A DNA stretch of 64,000 nucleotides from Heliocidaris tuberculata (taxonomy: Eukaryota; Echinodermata; Echinoidea; Camarodonta; Echinometridae), in the NCBI GenBank assembly GCA_025618425.1, contig CM046842.1, forward strand, positions 25,455,562 through 25,519,561, in the 5' to 3' direction. The number at the start of each line of letters is the position of its first letter. Positions within the stretch are counted from its first letter, which is position 1. Of this stretch, positions 55,301-63,529 are shown one piece after another. The position numbers were made by a program, and so were the translations under genes. The notes below the pieces were generated by a model. That model saw only the letters and a program-made list of their open reading frames with translations, had not been told where the DNA came from and did no database searches.

Positions 55301-58300
55301 ATGCCATTATGTACCCCTCCACCCATCTATCTCTCTCTCTCCCCCTAAAGGGAGATAACATAGTTTCCTCACATTTTCAAACAGTAAATACACCTGACCT
55401 GAAACCAAATCAAAACCCATGCCCTAATTCTTTATCTAGGATATAATATCAACAGATTTAATACCAGCTTTCTGCATACTCACTGGTTTTAGGTTGACCC
55501 CATAGGCATAGGACATATCACCAAGGCCAGGAATAATGAAGAGAATGATGAAGACCAGTAGTGCCATTTCCCTGATAATGCTGAACAGACCACGGATGGA
55601 GTTGAGAGAGGAGTGTCTGTAGATCCATACTCGATAGACCTGTTTAAGGGAAATAACATAATAATAGTTCATGATGTACTCGTACTTAACATGGACACAT
55701 GCCCAATGAAGCTGGGCCAGAGATGGGCCAGCAGTCGGGAATGAACATAAATGAATCTGGTTTATTATCATAATTCATTCCTGATGAATATAAAGCCCAA
55801 GATAACTCGGGATGCAGTCGATAAAAAATATGCTATACCAAAATCAAATTGTACCCAATGAGATAATCATTGCAGGACCTTCAGGTAAAGCAGAGTAAAT
55901 AAGACGGAGGTATGATTATTATTTCATATCTTTAATGGTAGATATATGAAGAGTTTAGTTCCAAAACATGCTACACTCATAAAAACTAAGTTCTGAGAAA
56001 AACCAACAAATTCTAATTCTCCCTTTTTGCAATATCAATTTGAAATGAAACTTGGGCCTACTTTATTGGGATAATAGAACTATTCAAAAATATTCAGGTG
56101 CCTTATCATTTCTGTAATTATTTAAATATTTTGAAAACTCTGTGGATGTTTTAGAACATCCCCATACTAGCATTGTACACAGTGAAGCAAACCACTTTCC
56201 ATTCTGTGGGAAACTGAAGGTCAGCAAGCGATAATCCATGCGTGTCATGCTGCTCTGTGATGGGTCAGTTCCCACAGCAGGCCATTGTTCTATGGATGCA
56301 GCATGTTCTGGAACCAAATTGAAATGGATGTAGCATGTTTTGGAACCAAATACTTCATATACATGTACATGTACAACTTTATGCCAAGATTTTCTTTCTT
56401 ACAAATTCAATGAAGTAGATAATAAGCAGGGCAAGAATGATCCAGGTCCCAACTTTCCCAAACAGGACCAGAGCAACAGGGTCCAGGTTCTCCTCCCACT
56501 TGACCTGACCGTCGGCCAACCAGGTGTAGTTGTTGCCTTCAGGATTGGTCTGGACGTAGAAAGGGGGAGGGATGACGATACTGTGGCCAGTGACGAGGAT
56601 GACAAGGGTGATCTGGAGGAAGAGACTGATCCAGTATTTCAGTCGCGTTGATTTGTGCTTGTATCGGAACATCAAGCGAACTACAGGGTGGTTCAACAAC
56701 ATCTTACTCTCGTCTTTTTGGATCTGAAATAACAAGAACAAATACATGTAATTCTTGAAGAAATGAACAGATCTACCAGACCAGAGGTGTCCATTTAAGC
56801 TTAACCTGAACATCTGGAAGACTACAGAGAGATTCAACAACATGTTACCCTCATCCTTTTGGTTCTGATATAACAGTAACAAATAATATTTTGAAGAAAC
56901 CAAGCTGTCTAGAGGATTAGTCAAAACAGTTTGTGCTTATACCTGAACATTAAGCGAACTTCAGAGTGGTGTATTAACATCTTTCTTTCATCCTTTTGGA
57001 TCTGAGATAACAGACACAAAAAAATTGTTTAGAGTAATCTCCACAAGCAACTATGAAGAGCATTTCTGTCCAGCTATCTTTTGCTTACTTATTTCAATAA
57101 TTAAGTTTTATTGATAGATAATGAATTAGTGCATATAACTGCAAATTAAAATGTACACAACGTTGTAATCGCTACAATAGTAATAGTTAAAAAGAGAGCC
57201 ATCTTGGATGAAAATATAACGTACAAATCTTATTAATGATACATGCTTTTAAACTTGGTGGTAATATAAGGGTCAATATTGCTTCATACCATGAGCCGCA
57301 GCGGATGGTTTTGAGAGCGGTATACTGGGTCAGTCACAATGATCCTGGCGTCATCTTTCAGTCTTCCATCTGAACGGAAATTGGAGTTCTCCTGCAAACA
57401 TTGTAAGGGTGAAGTCATTTAAAGGTCATGTAGAGTTTTGGTAAGCCCTCAAAAATTGTTCGTCAGATTTCTTCAATTTTTGATGATAAGTAGCAAGATA
57501 CTAGCAATACTAAGACACTGTGAAGCTCTCGCCGCCTAAAGTTTAATAGTAAACAAATAAGGGGCAAAAACTAATTTATGTGCCGGGACAGGCACGTAAA
57601 ATCCCAACAAAGGCAGCATGTGCTATACACTGTACACACATGTGTAAAACCAATGAGTAGCTACACACAGTGATACACATGCTGTCTCTATGCGAAGCCC
57701 CAAGATTGCTGTGCGAGGAGCCGTCGGGGTGGAAGGGTCCTATAGCATAATGGCAGTGAGCATTCCTTACAGGTATTTACACTGAAATTCACCAGAAATC
57801 ATAGATGGAATACCAAATGATCTCTTACAGACATCTTTTGATACAAGGAGAACAACATGAGACTATATTTAACATGTTTCCTTCCAATTTCCTTTTTGCT
57901 ACCAATACTCTACATGAGCTTTAAGGTGATCTCACTTTGGGAGCATTGTCTGGTGGTAAAAACATGTTGTACATGGTTTTCAGTTATCCAACTAGCTGCT
58001 CTCTACAAATGTAGCACACTCTCCTTTCAAATTTCTTTATCTTTCATTTTACTTGCCAATGTGTCAACAATAGGTATATTAGTCATTGACGTAACTGTTA
58101 GTCAGGTGACTTGCAAGATTTTAGGTAACCAACGGAAATTTAATTTTTCTTTTCTCTGTTGGCATTTATATAAATGTATATCCCTTTTTAATAAATAGAA
58201 GGTTGAGTTCTGGTAAAAGTGAAACAAAATTTGTGAGCTTCCTCATTCTACATCATCGACCTTTCCCAATTGCTCTGAAACAGTTTCTTTCACAATGTAA

Positions 58301-61300
58301 TTGCATGACCCGGGGAGCGTTTCATCAAGCGTGCTGTCAGTGATGAAACGCTCCCCTGGGGAGCATTTCATGAAAGGAAGTTGTCAGATATTTTATCCGA
58401 CAACTGTTATAAGCTACTGAAATCCTTGCATCTGATTGGTTGAGAACAAATCTGTCAGTAAAAATCACTGACAAAACGCTTGATGAAACGCTCCCCTGAA
58501 CTCAACTTTATCTTTAACAAGGATAGAGAGGAGTGGGCTTAAAGGGAAATCCAACCTTAATAGCAAGTTGCTTTGAAAGAAAGAGGAAAAATCAGAGAAG
58601 CAGATTGGTGAAAGTTTGAACAAAATCGGACAAGCAATAAGAAAGTTATGAATTTTTGAAAGTTGTAATCACTATGCATATGGGAATTTCAAATTGACCG
58701 AATAGGTAATGTCACTGTGATGTAGCTGTGGACAACTCCCCCATTCGCTCTAACACACAAAATGACTAAAATGTCACTTTTTTTCAAAAAGCATTACTCA
58801 GTAGGATTTTTTCGTTCATGAGGACCTACAACAATATGCTATCTCCAACATATTTTGAGTACTGCCCCGAGGGCAAAAGTGCCTTGAAGAAAACCACAAA
58901 TTAATGATATTTTTGTGTACGACATATGGGAGAGTTGTCCACAAAAATGTCACAATTGACTCACCAAATCGCCAATTTGAGATTCGCATAGATGTAGTGA
59001 TCTCATTTTTCAAACATCCATAACTTTCTTAGTCCTTGTCCGATTTCTTTCAAACTTTCGCCATCCTGTTTTTCTTATTTTTCTGCTTTCACACAAATCA
59101 TCTTATTATCAAGGTTGGATTGCCCTTTAAAATGCACCCCTTAACATGTGCACATGTAGCGAATAACCATAATCTGAAAACTATAAATTTATTGTGTTTC
59201 ATACATGATACCAAGAGTCATGATTCCTTTTCTTGAAATTTTCGACCCTTGATGCAGATGGGATCTGCCATTATTCCCCAATCTTGCACACAAACATGCA
59301 GGCTTTCAAGAACACCCAAGAAAATAAAACAGGAGAAAAGTAGGACAAATTTTGAGAAAAAAGTAGGAGAAAAGTATTTAGCACACAGAAAGTAGGATAA
59401 ATTGGATATTTGCAGGTTCTCTAAATTTGTTTTGTTTTAGTTTTTGTTGTTGTTGTTGTGGAAGATCCGAAAGGCCAAGTAGTCTAAGACCCCTGTTACA
59501 CCTAAGAGTGTCTGAGGTTGGCATTAGACCCATTATCCGTTTACACCTAGTGGGCACAGGTCTGAGGCGGGCCCAAGACTCATTTTGTCAGTGTAACAGG
59601 GGTCTTACTGGTAATATACAGGTCATGTATGCAAGCTTAATATATACAAACTGCTTTTTAGGACATGCAATAACTGAATGTAAGCTATATTAAGATTCTC
59701 CTACAGGATAGCTTTGCATAATAATTTAATATATGTTTGAAAAAAAGTTGGAGAAAATAAAAAAGTAGAATAAAGTAGGATAATTGGGGAAAAATTAGGA
59801 AAAGTAAGAGCATGGTAAAAAAAAATTAGGAGAATGTAGGAAAGTAAGAGCCCTTGAAAGCCTGAAACATGGTTAAAAATGCAACACTACTACCCTCAGA
59901 ACAATGTTGCTATCCCAAAACAGATTGAATAAAGTTTATATAAAAAGACCTCGTCCAGGAACTTGGTCTTACCGATTCCTGAGTGTCAACACGGTAATCT
60001 GTATTGCCAAGCTGACTGATAGTCCGCATCATCATGCCATACCGGATATCAGCAAATGTCCCTCTACTTCCTGTAGTAAAGTACAAAAATATACACGTTC
60101 ATGCACTCAACCAAAAAAGTAAGTTCCCCCTGGCAATTTCAATATTAATCAAAAAATATTTAAGGAAATCTTTTTTTTTTTTACAGCAAAGTATGCAAAA
60201 TTTTATTACCCATATAGAAAGAATTGTAAAGGAAAATCGCACGTACACTTGCAAACCCTGCATTGCATTATGGATCACAAAATGCACCGACGGCACTGAA
60301 AACAGTTAATTTCATGATAAAAACATAATCAATTGTTCAAAAGTAACCATTCAAAAATGTGGATAAAAAAAATCTGCACTCTTTGCTTTTTGAATTAACA
60401 GATTTTATCAAATATTTCTAAAGTCATATCATATAGTGTCAAGGGGGAACTTACTTTTTGGGTTGAGTATAGTTTTAGAAGGAGAAAAAATTACATCTAA
60501 GAAGATGAATAAGCAGAAAGATACGACCTTTCACGTATATGTGTAAAAGGGACATAGTACAAAATAGAGAAAATTACTTTGTTTACTATGAAAAAGAAAA
60601 TATCTTTCAAAAAAAAAATATTGATAACTTGTCTGGCAGAATAAAACAAGACTCTAAACAAGATGAATGCGACTGTGTCTCCTATAGGCCTATGCCTCCC
60701 CCTCAATTCAGTTAAGTTCATGGCTCAAACTGTTCTTGAAATATTCAGATAAAGAGAATAAAAAAATCCTATAATTACAGGTTAATTGACCTTTATGCCA
60801 TATGACCTTTGACCAAACAACCCCAAAATCTGATCACTTTGTCCACCCCCATAATGATTTATACAAAATAGTTGAGATATTGTGATATTTAAACTAAAAA
60901 ATGTTTAATTTTGTGTATATTTACCTCTATGACCTTCGACCTACTAAACCCAAACCTTTCATAAAGAAACGATAGTCCTTTTCAGAAATAAGTTGAGATT
61001 ATGTGTTTTGGGCATTACAGAATGACAATTTTTCAGGTACAGGTTTCCAGGGTTACTGAAGTATGAGAAACTATGTAGAAAAAAAAACTAATGCTATTAT
61101 CGGTTACTATATTGTTTAAACTATGGGTATCAAATGTATTAACAAACCAGTCATATTGATATGACCTTACTCCTCTTTATAATTTATCATAATTGGTTTC
61201 AAATATTGATTTCAAGATACTGTTAATTATTTATCCATGTCCCGTTTTGCTTGGTATTGCCCTCTCTCAAGGTTAGGTGGCTTATTTGAGTTTTAAAATA

Positions 61301-63420
61301 AATCAAGGAGAATTTCAAGAATGCAAAGGACTTTGTCTTACTGGATACAGATTGATCTTCCATCCAGTTTGAAAACCAGTCTTCTAGAAGCTCGTAGTCC
61401 ACTTTGATCTTGACAGAACTTGTGTCATCAATGTCAGTGTCTGTTAGTCTGGTGATGCATTTGTCCAAGACAAATCGGCCAACTCCTTCATGGAGGATAA
61501 TATAATAACGTATAATATAATACATATAATAATGTATAATATAATACATATAAAAAAATTAATATAATATATATAGCATAATGTAATAGAATAATATAAT
61601 ACAGGGATTTTTGAACCAGCAAACAGTCATTCAAATTTTTTCAATGTGACAAATATAATCCATCTCCAACCCCTACCCAGTCTATTCGCCATATCTGTGT
61701 TGAGCTATTGTAAGTGCAGGGCCTTGCGCATCTGTTGCATCTTTCCAATTTGAGCGATCGCCAATAGGGTAAAAATGCCCGCATGTACCGTTTTTGGCGA
61801 ATTCTCATTCAACTTCCGGGACCTGTGTACTTCCGGTGTATACGGATGCTAAGTTACAGTAACCGCGGTACACACTTCAGGAATTTTTCTTCAAACTTAT
61901 CTAATAAAAGTTAAGATAATCGTAGAATTGTCATGGCGAGCGTTTCTCAAGACTTCAAGAATATGACCGTTCTGCAGCTGAAAGCTTTTCTGACAGAAAG
62001 AGGCATTCCATGCAACGGAAAACGCAAACTCGAATTGGAATTGCTAGTACGGAGAGCCGCTGAATGTTACAGCGTTATTGAGCCTTGCGACCGGGAGGCG
62101 TCCGGCAGAAAGCGACGACGGGTGCCCGCTGCGGACGGCTCTGTTCGAGACTTAAATGACAAAGCCGTATCTTGGAAAGCTGATTTGAGAGGTTATGCAC
62201 GGCCGCCGGGTCATTCACCGACCGATCAGATTCCGGAGTAACTAGGTCACAAAAGCTGTCCCACATTGCATAGCAAACGCACCCCGATACCTGCATCCGG
62301 GCATTTTTACCCTATTGGCGATCGCTCGAATTCAACTGTTAATTACTGCGCAACACTTACATGTATGTATGGCCCAAAGTGAGATTCCAGATGTATGTGC
62401 ATTATACACAATGTAAAATTTTCATATTTAAGTTAATATACATTAGCCTTACCAAAACCATTTCAGACAAAAGATCAATGAAGAATAAGGTAGCTTAGCG
62501 AAGTGTAGTGGCACGAAAAGACACGTCCATAACACAAAATGCAAATTGTTGAAAATCAGAATTTCATTGCAATAAGGTAGAAAGCTATTATTAAAGACAT
62601 AGAGGGTGTAAAAAATACCTCTACTACGTTGACAAGGTTTAATGTTTCTAAAATTGTCATTACAAATGTGAAATTAAAACTTCTAAATTCCCCACTAATC
62701 ACCTACAATTTCGCCATTTTGTCTTTTCAAGCTCTTTGTTCTGCTAAGCTACCTAAGAAACTATCTATATGCAAAGTTAAATGATTTTTCTCACACAAAA
62801 ATAGAAATACATGTATGGAGTGGGAGGGATGTAGGGGGGTAGGGGAAAATCCAACCCTCTTCACGCAGTGAGCTATAATAATCAAACAAAGCCTGGCCCC
62901 TTCAGGGTTTAGAAGGAAAAGATCTACTGTACTGTCTATGTGTGGAGGTGTGGTATATTCACTTGACTCTCAATCAAAGGGTTGAGGGATTGAATCCCAG
63001 CCCGGCACTAACGTCCTTTGTGCAAGACATTAATCCACGTTTGCCACTCTCCACCATGGTGTAGGTTCTCGCTATGCTAGAGTGCTACATATTTGGCTGC
63101 TCTGCTATGACCGGGGTAATAATGTAGAATAAGAAGCCACCATTATAATTATTATTATTATCAATATAATTATTATTATTATTTTAAGTATTATCATTGT
63201 TATTATTATCATTATTATTATTATCATTATGAATATTATTAACATTATTATTATTATGATTATTATTATTTTTTTATCATTATCATTATTATTATCATTA
63301 TTACCTGGCATAGTGGTGATGAGATTTCTCATGGGCGTGGTCTTGTTTACTCCATCACCAGTGGAGTGAGCCATGAGGGTGCGCCAGTTCTCTTGGGATA
63401 ACAAAGTGACAGCTACCATC
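47184..63420 (-). CDS. TRPA-family cation channel, 12 exons visible, N-terminus outside window
   Basis: Minus-strand exons, 5' to 3': 63420-63305, 61485-61342, 60070-59973, 57391-57290, 56723-56403, 55639-55484, 54390-54282, 52781-52690, 52097-51885, 50110-50042, 49195-49010, 47399-47184. All phases close (one leading base plus 607 codons including the TAG). The start lies past the right edge with the ankyrin repeats. Pre-membrane blocks MRNLITTMPGVGRFVLDKCI and the pre-S1 LLNHPVVRLM are TRPA landmarks. Six hydrophobic segments, a pore loop, a GLAVYDI post-S6 helix and a coiled-coil C-terminus follow. TRPA channels are non-selective plasma-membrane cation channels opened by irritants, heat or stretch. 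TRPA1-like is likely, but the subfamily is not settled. The acceptor of exon 61485-61342 is weak. Confidence 0.92.
47644..48146. mobile_element. T2/Kolobok-like MITE, AGGTACATGTAGA family
   Basis: TTAA (47640-47643, 48147-48150) flanks AGGTACATGTAGAAGATAG and, at the right, GACTGTCTGTGAGCT. It shares its layout with 57423-57920 (GCTCTCAAAAA..TT.TCG..AGATTTCTT, then GTGCGAAGCGCTGGG / TGCGAAGCCCCAAG). In the last TRPA intron. Confidence 0.8.
48485..48888. mobile_element. T2/Kolobok-like MITE, second copy of 36214-36602 family
   Basis: TTAA on both sides; ends AGTGAATTGGAAACTTTGTA and CACAAAGTTTCCGATTCCCT. Its orientation is opposite to the copy at 36214-36602. Confidence 0.85.
49330..49425 (-). 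pseudogene. Diverged copy of part of the post-S6 TRPA exon
   Basis: On the minus strand, NNAHLLLWKNSVFRDLMKF matches DNALLLLWKNSVLRDQVKF of exon 49195-49010. The bases TTCTTCCATAACAAGAGA are identical on the plus strand. The upstream acceptor region has diverged. Confidence 0.9.
49786..49990 (+). repeat. tRNA-derived SINE (TGGCTCAGTGGTAGAG head)
   Basis: The head GGAGGCTTGATGGCTCAGTG GTAGAGC has a strong tRNA A box. GACCCGGGTTGAAAACC is a degraded B box. The tail region reads TTTGGTAAGGCATTAATCCTC, as in other deuterostome SINEs. It is a third SINE family in this window. Confidence 0.8.
50627..50991. mobile_element. T2/Kolobok-like MITE, AGGGTACCAATCACC family
   Basis: TTAA (50623-50626, 50992-50995) flanks AGGGTACCAATCACCAACAA and GGTGGTTGGTACACT. 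An interior palindrome has CGCGTGGAAC / GTTCCGCGCG. Confidence 0.9.
51306..51458. repeat. Palindromic MITE
   Basis: TATAGAGGGTTTCCAGAAGC ... GAGAACCCTCTAT and GGAAGACATAACAATAAAAA / TTTTTATTGTTATGTCCTCC form long inverted arms. Confidence 0.85.
51504..51852. mobile_element. T2/Kolobok-like MITE, AGGGTACCAATCACC family, inverted copy
   Basis: AGTGTACCAATCACCTGAAA at the left and TTTTGGTGATTGGTACCCT then TTAA at the right. It is in reverse orientation to 50627-50991, 0.5 kb away, and ends 33 bases downstream of the TRPA pore exon. Confidence 0.9.
51885..56723 (-). CDS. TRPA membrane domain (S1-S6 and pore)
   Basis: Exon 56723-56403 encodes S1 (YWISLFLQITLVILVTG) and S2 (TWIILALLIIYFIEF) with the S1-S2 loop, which has an N-x-T glycosylation sequon (NYT). 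Exon 55639-55484 holds S3 (MALLVFIILFIIPGL). Exon 54390-54282 holds S4 (LGAFAVFLTWFNFILFL). Exon 52781-52690 holds S5 (NFIFVVGIFIMTFAVVF). Exon 52097-51885 holds the pore loop GNSLAKIVGMATGEINF and S6 (IIFVLFIIFMPILIMNLL). Aligned with the human TRPA1 pore as I recall it, the acidic selectivity residue after Gly is Glu here where human has Asp. Confidence 0.9.
52110..52320. repeat. (AAT)n/(ATA)n microsatellite between pore exon and its copy
   Basis: Long runs of AATAATAAT, ATTATAAT and AATAAAAAT on the plus strand. It directly joins the truncated copy of the pore exon. Confidence 0.9.
52325..52389 (-). pseudogene. Truncated copy of the TRPA pore exon
   Basis: After an intact acceptor (TTTGTAG on the minus strand, ending at 52390) the frame reads VPFHTLGYSIAKILGMATGE then I, matching APFHTLGNSLAKIVGMATGE of the real exon. 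Similarity stops at the microsatellite, and there is no S6 or donor. Confidence 0.9.
53222..53628. mobile_element. MITE with TTAGTGCTGTAGCTCA ends
   Basis: Left TTAGTGCTGTAGCTCACAAG and right TTCTGAGCTACAGCACTAA are inverted for about 16 bases. The interior repeats CCGGT and AGTTTAAG-like words. Family not assigned. Confidence 0.7.
53660..53960 (+). repeat. GC-richer repeat with CTGACGATGAACAG...CTGTTCGAAACG hairpin
   Basis: The perfect 6-bp stem GAACAG / CTGTTC is embedded in CTGACGAT...CGAAACGTGTTGAG. Similar CTGAnGA...CGAAACGT hairpins are common at the ends of Penelope-like retroelements. No reverse transcriptase is visible nearby. Confidence 0.35.
54500..54870. repeat. GT-rich simple-sequence patches
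   Basis: (GT)n at about 54555-54570 and 54838-54860, with GGGTGTGTGGGTG between. ORFs across it are artefacts. Confidence 0.85.
56785..56864 (-). pseudogene. Partial copy 1 of the TRPA pre-S1 exon, acceptor intact
   Basis: On the minus strand, ATATCAG is followed by NQKDEGNMLLNLSVVFQMFR, compared with IQKDESKMLLNHPVVRLMFR in the real exon. Its start lies 141 bp (47 codons) upstream of the real exon start and the frame is open throughout, so use of this acceptor would extend the exon in frame. Confidence 0.9.
56925..57001 (-). pseudogene. Partial copy 2 of the TRPA pre-S1 exon, acceptor intact
   Basis: On the minus strand, TATCTCAG precedes IQKDERKMLIHHSEVRLMFR. It lies 137 bp upstream of copy 1, a spacing that is not a multiple of three. 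Similarity fades after YKHK. Confidence 0.9.
57423..57920. mobile_element. T2/Kolobok-like MITE, AGGTCATGTAGAG family
   Basis: TTAA (57419-57422, 57921-57924) flanks AGGTCATGTAGAGTTTTGG and CAATACTCTACATGAGCT. It lies 31 bases upstream (minus sense) of the exon at 57391-57290. Confidence 0.85.
58198..58510. repeat. AAGTTGAGTT-family repeat split by GGGGAGCGTTTCATC MITE (58312-58496)
   Basis: The outer repeat AAGGTTGAGTTCTGG ... CTGAACTCAACTTTATC is interrupted after TAATTGCATGACC by a palindromic MITE with ends GGGGAGCGTTTCATCAAGCG and CGCTTGATGAAACGCTCCCC. That MITE is itself related to 24023-24158. Confidence 0.75.
58543..59126. mobile_element. T2/Kolobok-like MITE, AGGGAAATCCAACCTTA family, complete copy (584 bp)
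   Basis: TTAA (58539-58542, 59127-59130) flanks AGGGAAATCCAACCTTAATA and TTATCAAGGTTGGATTGCCCT. Best copy of the family in the window. Confidence 0.9.
59486..59606. repeat. Short foldback, AAGACCCCTGTTACAC ends
   Basis: AAGACCCCTGTTACACCTAA at the left and GTCAGTGTAACAGGGGTCTT at the right are inverted. CCAAGACTCA near the right mirrors TGTCTGAG near the left. Confidence 0.8.
60103..60469. mobile_element. Mariner-like MITE, ACTCAACC..AAAAAGTAAGTTCCCCC ends
   Basis: Left ACTCAACCAAAAAAGTAAGT TCCCCCTGGCA and right GTGTCAAGGGGGAACTTACT TTTTGGGTTGAGTA are inverted for about 33 bases. It begins only about 27 bases from the acceptor of the TRPA exon at 60070-59973. Confidence 0.85.
60780..60960. 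repeat. Single unit related to the 45650-46205 tandem repeat
   Basis: Contains ATGACCTTTGACC, CCCCAAAATCTGATCAC and TACCTCTATGACCTTCGACC in the same order as one array unit. Confidence 0.65.
61495..61605. repeat. TATAAT-type microsatellite next to a TRPA acceptor
   Basis: Imperfect (TATAATATAA)n. It ends about 10 bases from the acceptor of exon 61485-61342 and replaces a normal polypyrimidine tract. Confidence 0.85.
61751..62328. mobile_element. 578-bp inverted-repeat element carrying a SAP-domain ORF
   Basis: The ends TGAGCGATCGCCAATAGGGT and, reversed, CGAGCGATCGCCAATAGGGT form 31-bp terminal inverted repeats that differ only at the outermost base. AATT occurs on both sides (61747-61750, 62329-62332), a likely 4-bp target duplication. 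The interior is more GC-rich than the flanks and holds one ORF (61933-62241). It lies in a TRPA intron. Confidence 0.85.
61933..62241 (+). CDS. SAP-domain protein, 102 residues, inside a transposon-like element
   Basis: ATG in good context (ttgtcATGGcg). Residues about 10-44 form a SAP helix-extended-helix motif (MTVLQLKAFLTERGIPCNGK then RKLELELLVRRAAE), which binds DNA or chromatin in other proteins. A basic KRRRVP patch follows, then SWKADLRGY and a stop. Large invertebrate proteins with an N-terminal SAP followed by a YqaJ-type nuclease show the same order of SAP, basic patch and W..DLR. From that I infer a truncated N-terminal piece of such a protein. Whether it is translated is unknown. 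Confidence 0.65.
   Translation: MASVSQDFKNMTVLQLKAFLTERGIPCNGKRKLELELLVRRAAECYSVIEPCDREASGRKRRRVPAADGSVRDLNDKAVSWKADLRGYARPPGHSPTDQIPE
62940..63303 (+). repeat. tRNA-derived SINE with long (ATT)n tail abutting a TRPA donor
   Basis: Head GTGTGGAGGTGTGGTATATT, B box GGGATTGAATCCC, body TTTGTGCAAGACATTAATCC, end ATAAGAAGCCACCATTATAA followed by about 165 bp of ATT/ATC repeats. Same family as 5366-5600. The tail runs directly to the donor of exon 63420-63305, whose intron starts GTAATAATGATAATAAT on the minus strand. Confidence 0.85.
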
Positions 63421-63529
63421 CTACAGCAAGAAAATATGTAGGCAAAGTTACAGTCGATTGAAAGGTACACGAACGTACATAATCTCAATAATTGTTATTC
63501 AAATTGCATTTCAAAAGTCAAGGTCAACC

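Noticed and set aside
56340..56651. 103-codon plus-strand ORF opposite the TRPA S1-S2 exon
   Set aside because: It is the antisense shadow of a conserved coding exon.
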